This document shows, in pieces, positions 45,754 to 53,388 of a stretch of 64,000 bases of DNA (the stretch's first letter is position 1; the number at the start of each line of letters is the position of its first letter). The notes under the pieces are model-generated. The model ran no database searches. It was not told where the DNA came from and was given only the letters and a program-made list of their open reading frames with translations. The position numbers and the translations under genes were made by a program. The stretch is from Niastella sp966212235 (GTDB taxonomy: Bacteria > Bacteroidota > Bacteroidia > Chitinophagales > Chitinophagaceae): positions 186,001 to 250,000 of the forward strand of contig CBIHPP010000011.1 of NCBI GenBank assembly GCA_966212235.1, given 5' to 3'.

Positions 45754-46092
45754 TTATTGAAACACAGGTCTTACTTCCACACTGCCATCATTATCCAGTA
45801 CCGGACAGCCATGGGCTAATGTAAGGGCCTCTTCTATATTCTCCGCTTTAACGATCATAAAGCTGCCAAGGCGTTCCCTGATCTCTACAAAAGGACCATC
45901 TGTTATAACGCCGCCGGGTCTCAATACCTTGCCTTCAGTAGCCAGGCGTTTACCCGTGGCGGCTAATTTTTCCTGTGAGGCGATATTGCCCACCCAGTCA
46001 TGCCATTTTTTTGTTAGCGCCTGCATTTCTTTGGGCGATACATTGCTGTAGTCGAAGCTGGGCTGCCGGAATATTAACATGAACTCTTGCAT
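45754..46092 (-). CDS. YCII/DGPF domain protein associated with ECF42 sigma factor
   Basis: 112-residue protein with the YCII-related fold: 'QEFMLIFRQPSFDYSNVSP' at the start, the diagnostic 'VITDGPFVEIRERLGSFMIVKA' in the middle (DGPF motif near residue 66) and 'GCPVLDNDGSVEVRPVF' at the end. DGPF proteins are the conserved genomic partners and often regulatory targets of ECF42 sigma factors. It lies upstream of, and in the same direction as, the sigma gene, separated by a hairpin pair. Biochemical activity is not established. Confidence 0.9.
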   Translation of the reverse strand: MQEFMLIFRQPSFDYSNVSPKEMQALTKKWHDWVGNIASQEKLAATGKRLATEGKVLRPGGVITDGPFVEIRERLGSFMIVKAENIEEALTLAHGCPVLDNDGSVEVRPVFQ

Positions 46093-46144
46093 AACGTTTG
46101 TTTTTTTAGTCCCGCTCTCTGGCGAGTAAGTTAGTATAATAATG

Positions 46145-46235
46145 CTTAACGCTAAAGGCTTAACGCTTAACGCAAAATACAGTTTCTGAAGTTCATCGTT
46201 CCGCCTCTTGCGTTCCGCGTTAAGCGTTCTGCGTC
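46145..46235. repeat. Heptad array, 13 units (cttaacg / ccgcgtt)
   Basis: Thirteen units stay in seven-base phase across the gap. Examples: cttaacg (three copies), ctaaagg, caaaata, then ttgcgtt, ccgcgtt, aagcgtt, ctgcgtc. The left half (cttaacg) and the right half (aagcgtt-type) are roughly complementary, so the array can also form a weak hairpin. It ends at the stop codon of the AhpD-like gene. Confidence 0.85.
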
Positions 46236-46236
46236 T

Positions 46237-46704
46237 TTAAGCAAACTGCCCCGGTGTATACGTGCCTACAACCGCCGGATTGGGGAAGGCAATATTTAGC
46301 CGGTTATAACTGTTGATGCCGATCACGGCAAATGTGAGATCGATCAGCTCTTCATCAGAAAACTGACTGCGTGCTGCTGCTGTAGTTGCGGCATCAACGG
46401 CGCCACCATTCAATTTTGTTAAAGCTTCTGCCCAGGCAAGTGCCGCACGTTCGCGTTCGGTATAGAAGGGAGCTTCGCGCCAGGCATTCAGCACAAACAA
46501 ACGTTGTTCTGTTTCTCCTTCTGCCCGCAGGTCTTTCGAATGCATATCAAGACAGAATGCACAGCCGTTGAGCTGTGATACCCGGAAATAGATCAGGTTT
46601 AACAACGAATGTTCCACGTTTGATTTCGCCAGGTAAGCACCTAAACTGTTCAATGCTTTCAAGCCACGTTGGCCTTTTTCAAAGAAATTTACTGTTTGTT
46701 CCAT
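46237..46704 (-). CDS. Carboxymuconolactone decarboxylase / AhpD-like protein
   Basis: 155 residues from ATG 46704 (an upstream ATG at 46722 adds six residues). The AhpD-type active site is visible as 'NGCAFCLDMHSKDLR', with a redox CxxC pair (Cys48, Cys51) and a His four residues after the second cysteine. Members of this family reduce peroxides through the CxxC or remove peroxide stress indirectly. It sits upstream of the DGPF and ECF42 sigma genes on the same strand, so it may belong to the stress regulon, which is inference. Confidence 0.9.
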   Translation of the reverse strand: MEQTVNFFEKGQRGLKALNSLGAYLAKSNVEHSLLNLIYFRVSQLNGCAFCLDMHSKDLRAEGETEQRLFVLNAWREAPFYTERERAALAWAEALTKLNGGAVDAATTAAARSQFSDEELIDLTFAVIGINSYNRLNIAFPNPAVVGTYTPGQFA

Positions 46705-46932
46705 TTGGTTTGATTTTATCATTATTAAAATTAAATGCGGTGTTTATACTCTAATAATGACCGGGACAACCAGGATTGGACAGGGATGGAAAAATATTTT
46801 AAAATCTTTTGGGCCAGGGAAGCTTGATAAATATTCATCATACATAATAAACATTGTAGATTTTACGTATATAATGGAGCGGAAAAAATATAGTCCCTAA
46901 ACCCTATAGGAAAATTGATTAAACCCTTATAA

Positions 46933-49431
46933 ATGACCAAGTTCTACTATTGCGTGGCATTGGTGATCATCCTTTTGCCCACCAGTTTGATTGCACAGGA
47001 AAAAATAACAGCACATTCCATCCCCACCTATTCGGCCACTTCTCTTTCGAACATTTTTAAAAAATATGCGCTATTTGAGATCAAAACAACTGCCATGGCG
47101 CAGTATGTAAAAAAGGCGGCTGCTCATGGTGATATCCAATTTGAATTGAACCTTCCGGGATATACCTCCTTTCCGATTTCCATACATGAGCATGACATAC
47201 TCGGCAGCAATTATAAATTAGTAGTTGGCACTCCGCAGGGCCGGCAGGAATTTCCAAAACCCGATTGTATGACATATACGGGTGAACTGACCAATGAAGG
47301 TGGCAGCAACGTACACCTTACTATTACCAATGATCTTATTTATGGTATGCTGAACGGAAGCAGCAAGAGCTGGTTTATAGAACCACTGCGATATTTCGAC
47401 AAACAGGCCGGCGATAATATATATGTGGTATACGAGACGAAAGATGTAATTCCTCACAGTGGCATCAACTGCGGTGTTAGTGAAATCACTAGCAGGCAAA
47501 TCACCAACACCAACGCCCGGGTAGAAGGTTCTGCCACCGGAACCTGCAGAATGGTTGAGGTGGCCATTGCTTCGGACCATACCATGATGGAACGGTACAC
47601 CACTACTGCCAGGGTACAGGAACACAATATAGCTGTTATGAATACGATGGTGGGACTGTTTAGCAACGCCCAGATCGGTTCTCAATACCTGGAGTTTAAA
47701 ATTAACGGTCAGTATGTGTCAACGGTAGAAGCGAACAATCCATACTCTCCTGCGAATACCGGTACCGATGCCAGTGCTCTTTTAGCTGACTTTACCACCT
47801 GGGGAATGGCGGGCAATTTTGGTTTTAGCTATGATTTGGGTGTGGTATGGACTACAAAAGATATTAGTGGTGGAGTGGTAGGGGTGGCATATGTAGGCAC
47901 TATCTGTGGTCCTTTCGGATATCAAATACTGGAAGACCTTTCTACATTGTCTGGGGACAAGTTAGGCGCCCTTGCTGCGCATGAGACCGGTCATAACTTT
48001 GATTGCAATCACGATGCCGGCTCTGGTTTTATTATGGCGTCATCGATAGGCGCCACGGCGGCCATAGATTTCAGCGCCACCAGTTTATCTGAAATGGATA
48101 CTTATATCAATGCCAATAATAGTTGTTTGGGCGCCTGTAACGCCATCACGCCAGTTGCCCGGTTCAACGCATCGAGTACGGGCACCTGTACTTCCAGTGG
48201 CAGCATTACATTTACAAGTTACAGCGTGGGTCAGGTGACCGGTGTTAGCTGGACTTTCCAGGACGGCACCCCTGCCAATTCAACAAGCGCTTCGCAGGCA
48301 GTAACTTTTTCTTCCAGCGGTTACAAATCAGTAACGCTTACTGCTACGAATGCAAATGGTTCCAATTCCATGACCAAATACATCTACGTAGAAAGTAATA
48401 CACATGGCACCAGCGGTTGTTTATCAACGTTTGCAGGAAGTGGAGATTGGGGTATACTGCAATCCTTTGGGGTGCAGGATATAAAATTTGCAGAAAATCC
48501 CACTGCCGGTTTCAACCTTTACTATAATAGGACGTGTAATAGCGTCACTGTTTTACAGCCCAATACAACTTATACAGCCGTTGCAAACATAGGCTTTGCG
48601 CCTAATGGCTGGCAGGGAAAGTTCCAGTTGTTCATTGATTACAATAATGACGGTGATTTTGCAGATGCCAATGAAGCTGCTTATACATCGCCATCGTGCA
48701 TGTATGAAGGTACATTTACATTCACTACTCCTGCTTCTATTCCGGTAATGAATGCTTTCCTGCGCATGCGAGCGGTAGCTCTTAACTGTACCGCCGCCAG
48801 TACAAATGGTTGTTCGGTACCTAATAATGCAACTACGGCAGATTTCTCTGTTTATTTTTCTCTTGTTGTATTGCCAACTATGCTGAAACAGTTTGATGGT
48901 TATTATATCAATGGTAAAAATGAATTGAGCTGGCAAACCGAGACAGAAGCGAATACCGGTCATTTTATTGTTGAAAGAAGCATCGACGGCAGCTCTTTTA
49001 CTGAAATTGGCAAAGTGCCGGCAAAAGGACTCACCAATTCTCTGTACAACTATTATCAACTGACAGATGCGCTGGTGAGTGGGCAAAACGTAAACCGCTT
49101 CTTTTACCGGTTGAAGATCGTTGACAAAGACGGTTCGTATAAATACAGTAAACTGGTGATCACAACAAGACCCGACGGTGACAATGTACAGGTGCTTGTT
49201 TATCCCAACCCGGTATTACGCAATAACACTTTGCAGATAAAGAAAGCAACCAACGATATGTCGGTCATTGAAATCTTCAACAGCATGGGACAGCGCGTAT
49301 ATACCAAACGGTTGACGGCTTCCCTGTATAACGTATCTGTTGATGTGCCGGCAAACTGGAGTTCAGGCGTATATATGATCCGGATAACAGATAACAAAGA
49401 AAGCTGGTCACGACCTGTGATGATCAAATAG
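46933..49431 (+). CDS. Secreted M12B-like zinc metalloprotease with T9SS type-A sorting domain
   Basis: 832-residue secreted protease. Signal peptide ends 'TSLIAQ'; a propeptide-like region runs to about residue 200. The metzincin zinc site is 'AAHETGHNFDCNHD' (His350, Glu351, His354, His360), the HExxHxxxxxHD form of the reprolysin/M12B group. A Met-turn candidate follows ('GFIMASS'). Downstream are a PKD-like module ('VSWTFQDGTPANST', about 435), a GEVED-type domain ('LFIDYNNDGDFADANEAAY', about 565), a fibronectin-like part and a type-A sorting domain ending 'ESWSRPVMIK'. Probably a T9SS-exported protein-degrading enzyme. A terminator follows. Confidence 0.92.
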   Translation: MTKFYYCVALVIILLPTSLIAQEKITAHSIPTYSATSLSNIFKKYALFEIKTTAMAQYVKKAAAHGDIQFELNLPGYTSFPISIHEHDILGSNYKLVVGTPQGRQEFPKPDCMTYTGELTNEGGSNVHLTITNDLIYGMLNGSSKSWFIEPLRYFDKQAGDNIYVVYETKDVIPHSGINCGVSEITSRQITNTNARVEGSATGTCRMVEVAIASDHTMMERYTTTARVQEHNIAVMNTMVGLFSNAQIGSQYLEFKINGQYVSTVEANNPYSPANTGTDASALLADFTTWGMAGNFGFSYDLGVVWTTKDISGGVVGVAYVGTICGPFGYQILEDLSTLSGDKLGALAAHETGHNFDCNHDAGSGFIMASSIGATAAIDFSATSLSEMDTYINANNSCLGACNAITPVARFNASSTGTCTSSGSITFTSYSVGQVTGVSWTFQDGTPANSTSASQAVTFSSSGYKSVTLTATNANGSNSMTKYIYVESNTHGTSGCLSTFAGSGDWGILQSFGVQDIKFAENPTAGFNLYYNRTCNSVTVLQPNTTYTAVANIGFAPNGWQGKFQLFIDYNNDGDFADANEAAYTSPSCMYEGTFTFTTPASIPVMNAFLRMRAVALNCTAASTNGCSVPNNATTADFSVYFSLVVLPTMLKQFDGYYINGKNELSWQTETEANTGHFIVERSIDGSSFTEIGKVPAKGLTNSLYNYYQLTDALVSGQNVNRFFYRLKIVDKDGSYKYSKLVITTRPDGDNVQVLVYPNPVLRNNTLQIKKATNDMSVIEIFNSMGQRVYTKRLTASLYNVSVDVPANWSSGVYMIRITDNKESWSRPVMIK

Positions 49432-49452
49432 AAAAATAATACGTCCATACAT

Positions 49453-49483
49453 AAACCCTTCCGGCATACCGGGAGGGTTTTTT
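49453..49483 (+). terminator. Rho-independent terminator after the metalloprotease gene
   Basis: A nine-base-pair stem, cccttccgg / ccgggaggg (one G-U pair), with a cata loop is followed by six T residues, 22 bp after the stop codon. Confidence 0.93.
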
Positions 49484-49521
49484 GTTGTGCGCCCGTATAC
49501 CTTTGACCGTTTGTATTTTTT

Positions 49522-49539
49522 CATGCAAACGCTTGCACG
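49522..49539. promoter_or_regulatory. LacI-family operator upstream of the beta-helix gene
   Basis: The palindrome catgcaaacgcttgcacg contains the LacI/GalR core TGCAAACGCTTGCA. It shares 17 of 18 bases with the site at 53324 next to the LacI gene. It directly abuts the -33 element of the promoter at 49540, a position suited to repression or activation. Confidence 0.82.
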
Positions 49540-49569
49540 TTGTTTTACAATTTCTGTAGCCTAAGTTTG
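49540..49569 (+). promoter_or_regulatory. Bacteroidota-type promoter of the beta-helix gene
   Basis: A TTG (-33) at 49540-49542 is separated by 19 bases from a perfect -7 box TAAGTTTG at 49562-49569. The expected transcript would start near 49577 and have a leader of about 100 bases. Confidence 0.7.
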
Positions 49570-49682
49570 GAATGCGATCTGATTCACCTTCTTCAATGGC
49601 CCTTTGCACCATTCGCTGCGAAAATGCCCAACCCTGCCTTAGAAAACGGCTTTTTATTTTATTAAACCTGAAAATTATTTCT

Positions 49683-52160
49683 ATGAAAAGAAGAACAACT
49701 TTACTATTTATTTGTTTTGTATTGCTTTATTCGGGGGTTAATGCCCAATCATCCATTGAATATTATGTTGACGGTTCTTTAACAACCAATGGAAACGGTA
49801 CGGCAGCCAGTCCATGGAACAGAATATGGTATGCCATTAACCGGAACCCGCGCGATACCACCAAAGATGCCATTGTATATATTAAGCGGGGCTCTTATGT
49901 TATTGATGCAAATGATTTTCTCACGCAGTTATACATTGGAAGCGCCAACGGCGGTGCCAACACAAAATTCCTCATATTGCGCCCTTATGCCGGTGATGAA
50001 GGGCGGGTGATCATTGATGGTAAAAACCTGGCTACAACTTCTTTTCCCAGTATGCTCATTATAAGCGGCGCCCGGAACGTGCGGGTTCAAAATTTGATAT
50101 TCAGGAATTTGAAAAATACCAACGGGTATGTGGCGAATGTTCAAAATGCGCAAAATATTCAATTCAATAATTGCGCATTCGATTCGATACAATGGACTTC
50201 AACGAGCGCTGAATTTGGTTATCCTACCGTAAATAATAACAGTAATTATATTCATCCTATTTACCTGGTTAATAATGCCACTGTATCGGTAACGGCCGAT
50301 ACTTTACGCAATTCGGCTATTGGCTGGGGCGAGTTTGTAAAAGATGGCGGCGGTAACACGGGTATTACCGTGAGCGCAAAGGTGAACATAAACAATACGC
50401 CGGTAGCCTCCAATTATTATGTGGCTGTAACAGGTAATGATACCACCGGCAGCGGTTCTGTGGGTAAACCGTGGCGAACGATAAAAAAAGCCATTGAGTT
50501 GGCAGGTATTAATTATACATATAATCCATCAAAATTGATCGATGCGCCGGTAACCGTTCACCTGCGTGCCGGTACGCATTATCCATCAGGCTCCGGACTT
50601 TATATTGATGCCGGCAGAGGAGCCAATGGTCAATGGTTTACGATAAGAAATTACCCTGGTGAAAGCCCTGTTGTTGATGGCAGTAATTTGACCGTGAAAT
50701 ATGCAGCATTGATCGCTGTTGCCGGTGCAAAGAACATTCGTATTGAAGGGTTGAAACTAACAAAGGTGACCAATGATTCAGCCTATCAAAATACAGCAAG
50801 CAGGGATACCCGTTTCGGTATCATCGTCAGCGGCAAAGCAGCTAATATCATTATTAAAAAGAACGAGATCTATGATATGGCCTGGACAAGAAATACCACT
50901 AAACAAAAATTCCCAACCCCTTTAGACAATCTCAATCCCCTGGTAATCCTTGGCACCACAGATACAGCTATAAGAAACGTAATTATTGATAGCAACCTGG
51001 TCTATAACAACGTGCCGGGTTTTAGCGAGGCGGTTACCATTAACGGTAATGTTGATTCATTTGCCGTAACCAATAACAATGTGCACGATAACGCGAATAT
51101 TGGTATTGTAGCGGCCGGGCATTACCAATGGGTTGTAGACGATCCCGGTTTTAGCGTAACAGCGCCCAATAACTATTCAAGGAACGGATATATAACCGGT
51201 AATACCGCCTATAAAAATATTTCGCCCGTTGCTATTTCATCAGGCATTTACCTCGATGGTTCCAGCAATGTTAGGGTTGAAAATAATGAGTCTTATAAAA
51301 ATGGGGTGGGTATGTCGGTAGGCAATGAACAATCGAACAGTACCAGTGGTGGGCACCTGATACAAAGCAATGTGTTCCGGGATAACCTGGGCGCGGGTAT
51401 GTATTACGGCAGTACCAATCCTACTTCCATGGTCCAGAATTGCGTGGCAAAATGGAATACCATAAAAAATAATTATATCCTCGATTCGGCACTTCGGGCC
51501 AAAGCCAACAATCAGTATGGTATTACCGATCCATCGCAGCGATACACGGAGTTATTTGTGAACCGGATACAAAACAGCACGTTTGAAGAAAATACCATTG
51601 AATCACTGTCGGATATCGTATTGGGATTTTATTATGCACAATCGGGACTTACGTTCAGGTATAATGAATACTATGTTATTAGCGAAAATGCCTGCCAGGC
51701 TACTTTTGTGCGGGATAATAATAATGACGGCTCTATCAGTTTACCAGCTGATAATATTTTTACCACGTTTCACCAGTATGCGCAACAAACCGGTTTAGAT
51801 CAAACCTCAAGCTGTGAAGGACAGGTTTACAGTGCTACCGGTTGTGGTACTTCCGGTGCGAGAAGCATGGTGGCGGGGCCGGCATTTCAGCAGGAAGCTT
51901 TGTATAAGATGGCGGTTACGCCCAATCCGGTCATTAATAATATGACTGTTTCAATAGGTATGCAGGGAGAAGGGGTAGTGCGGCTGGCATTATATGATAT
52001 GCAAGGCAGACTGCTGTTGAACAAACAGCAACAATTGCTGGCGGGCAATCATAACCTGACATTGTATAACATCAGGCAACAAGGGGTAACAGCCGGCGTA
52101 TACATGCTGCAGGTAACCACGCCGTTTGAAAAGAAGACCATCAGATTGCTGGTAAAGTAA
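49683..52160 (+). CDS. Right-handed beta-helix protein with T9SS sorting domain (polysaccharide-lyase-like)
   Basis: 825 residues from ATG 49683, which begins a signal peptide ending 'GVNAQ'; the frame is open further upstream but would cross the promoter. Two beta-helix modules each start with the same phrase ('EYYVDGSLTTNGNGTAASPW' near 25 and 'NYYVAVTGNDTTGSGSVGKPW' near 245), as in DUF1565-type or pectate-lyase-like proteins. The C-terminal ~85 residues are a type-A sorting domain ('AVTPNPVINNMTVSI' ... 'KKTIRLLVK'). It precedes the LacI-SusC-SusD cluster and shares its operator, so it is the likely secreted glycan-degrading enzyme of the locus. Catalytic residues were not identified. Confidence 0.88.
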   Translation: MKRRTTLLFICFVLLYSGVNAQSSIEYYVDGSLTTNGNGTAASPWNRIWYAINRNPRDTTKDAIVYIKRGSYVIDANDFLTQLYIGSANGGANTKFLILRPYAGDEGRVIIDGKNLATTSFPSMLIISGARNVRVQNLIFRNLKNTNGYVANVQNAQNIQFNNCAFDSIQWTSTSAEFGYPTVNNNSNYIHPIYLVNNATVSVTADTLRNSAIGWGEFVKDGGGNTGITVSAKVNINNTPVASNYYVAVTGNDTTGSGSVGKPWRTIKKAIELAGINYTYNPSKLIDAPVTVHLRAGTHYPSGSGLYIDAGRGANGQWFTIRNYPGESPVVDGSNLTVKYAALIAVAGAKNIRIEGLKLTKVTNDSAYQNTASRDTRFGIIVSGKAANIIIKKNEIYDMAWTRNTTKQKFPTPLDNLNPLVILGTTDTAIRNVIIDSNLVYNNVPGFSEAVTINGNVDSFAVTNNNVHDNANIGIVAAGHYQWVVDDPGFSVTAPNNYSRNGYITGNTAYKNISPVAISSGIYLDGSSNVRVENNESYKNGVGMSVGNEQSNSTSGGHLIQSNVFRDNLGAGMYYGSTNPTSMVQNCVAKWNTIKNNYILDSALRAKANNQYGITDPSQRYTELFVNRIQNSTFEENTIESLSDIVLGFYYAQSGLTFRYNEYYVISENACQATFVRDNNNDGSISLPADNIFTTFHQYAQQTGLDQTSSCEGQVYSATGCGTSGARSMVAGPAFQQEALYKMAVTPNPVINNMTVSIGMQGEGVVRLALYDMQGRLLLNKQQQLLAGNHNLTLYNIRQQGVTAGVYMLQVTTPFEKKTIRLLVK

Positions 52161-52196
52161 CCGGCAACGTTTGAAAAGACTGTCAGGAATGCATAT

Positions 52197-52229
52197 AGGG
52201 TGGGCCCCCTTCGAAAGGGGACTCACCCT
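52197..52229. repeat. REP-like hairpin between convergent genes (third copy)
   Basis: A 33-base imperfect palindrome with ends AGGGTGGG...CTCACCCT. It has the same length and layout as the hairpin at 45669-45701. It lies between the convergent beta-helix and LacI genes, where it may also work as a bidirectional terminator. Confidence 0.82.
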
Positions 52230-52240
52230 TTGCTGTTACT

Positions 52241-53260
52241 TTATTCATGAATCACCAGTTGCGAATCAAGAATGATCTTATAATAAGTGGTGTTGGCCGT
52301 GTCCTTATCATGTTGTGATAAAAGTTCCAGTAAAATTTCGGTTGCTTTCTGTCCCTGTAAATAAGGGAATTGTTCAACGGAAGCTAATGGTGGGAAAGCT
52401 GTATAATTACTGATGGGGAGATTGGCGTAACTCACAAAGCTCATTTCTTTGTTGATCTTCCGGTTGTTTTTGATAGCGCATTGCACCGCATCCATAGCCA
52501 CATAATCATTAAACGCTACAATAGCGGTGGGCTTTCTTTTCGATGTAAGCAACTCTTCTGTTGCGCGATAGGTGCCTTCGGTGGTTAGATCGGTATTCAC
52601 TATTAAAGAAGGATCAAATTTTAAGCGGCTCTTTGTCATCGCCTGTTGATAGCCCTGTTTTCGTTCCTGACTGGCAAATAATTTTTCGGGGCCGTTGATC
52701 ATACCTATTACCCGGTGTCCCTTTCCAAATAAATAATTGATGGCTTGTATAGTGCCCGAAGCCATATTGCAGGCTACGTAATGAATATTGGTCATATTGG
52801 GAATGCGATCGAAAAATACGACGGGGATATTGTATTTCTTCAAAGCTTCAAAATGATCGTAATGCGTGGTGTTTTTTGAAATGGAAACGATCAGGCCGTC
52901 TACCCGGTGGTTCTTCATGGTTTCAACAATTTTCTTTTCCCGTTCTTCACTATCGTGGCTTTGACCGAGCAGGACCGTGTATTTGTTTTTCTCTGCAGTG
53001 TCTTCAATACCACTGATAGAGGCGGAAAAAAACATCTCGGACAACTCCGGTAAAATAACGCCTATGGTATACGTTTTTCGTTGTTGAAAGAATAATGCTG
53101 TTTGATTGGGTTCGTAGTTTAATTGTTTAGCAAGTTCCTGTACCCTTGTTCTTGTACGCAGGCCAATACCCGGGTGTCCGTTCAATGCCCGTGAAACAGT
53201 TGATGCAGATATATTCAACTGTTTGGCGATTTCCATAATAGTGGGCAGTTTGGCGGACAT
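52241..53260 (-). CDS. LacI/GalR family transcriptional regulator
   Basis: 339-residue repressor-type regulator. The N-terminal helix-turn-helix and hinge read 'IMEIAKQLNISASTVSRALN' then 'LAKQLNYEPNQTA'. A periplasmic-binding-protein-like effector domain follows (about residues 60-335; 'TIGVILPELSEMFFSASISG', 'VDGLIVSISKN', 'PTAIVAFNDYVAMDAVQCAI'). It is divergent from a SusC gene and convergent with a beta-helix gene. LacI-type palindromes are found before both, so it should control the whole locus in response to a sugar; the sugar is unknown. LacI control of a SusCD locus is less common than hybrid two-component or SusR control but is established. Confidence 0.94.
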   Translation of the reverse strand: MSAKLPTIMEIAKQLNISASTVSRALNGHPGIGLRTRTRVQELAKQLNYEPNQTALFFQQRKTYTIGVILPELSEMFFSASISGIEDTAEKNKYTVLLGQSHDSEEREKKIVETMKNHRVDGLIVSISKNTTHYDHFEALKKYNIPVVFFDRIPNMTNIHYVACNMASGTIQAINYLFGKGHRVIGMINGPEKLFASQERKQGYQQAMTKSRLKFDPSLIVNTDLTTEGTYRATEELLTSKRKPTAIVAFNDYVAMDAVQCAIKNNRKINKEMSFVSYANLPISNYTAFPPLASVEQFPYLQGQKATEILLELLSQHDKDTANTTYYKIILDSQLVIHE

Positions 53261-53323
53261 CGTGCAGAATTTTACAAAAGATAGAATATTTTAGGTTAAC
53301 AAAATGACCCCTGACTGCAAAAT

Positions 53324-53341
53324 CATGCAAACGCTTGCATG
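53324..53341. promoter_or_regulatory. LacI-family operator in the LacI/SusC divergent region
   Basis: catgcaaacgcttgcatg is a near-perfect 18-bp palindrome (one mismatched base pair) around the LacI core. It overlaps a TTG at 53335-53337, which has a weak -7 candidate (TAATGTTG, 53357-53364) 19 bases downstream. Binding here would block susC transcription. Confidence 0.85.
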
Positions 53342-53388
53342 TTCTTTTTGTTGAATTAATGTTGAAATTACAGCAAACCAAGACTGCT

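Noticed and set aside
2579..46235. Interpreting the heptad arrays as CRISPR repeats
   Set aside because: There are no spacers: units are contiguous, seven bases long and variable, unlike 25-40 base repeats with unique spacers, and no cas genes are present.
49572..49682. N-terminal extension of the beta-helix protein
   Set aside because: The extra 37 residues are cysteine-rich and not signal-like, and the upstream start would fall on the predicted transcription start; ATG 49683 starts a clean signal peptide.
53335..53388. Upstream in-frame TTG/ATG start codons for the second SusC protein
   Set aside because: They lie in or just after the LacI operator and candidate promoter and would add residues before an otherwise perfect signal peptide; ATG 53389 is preferred.
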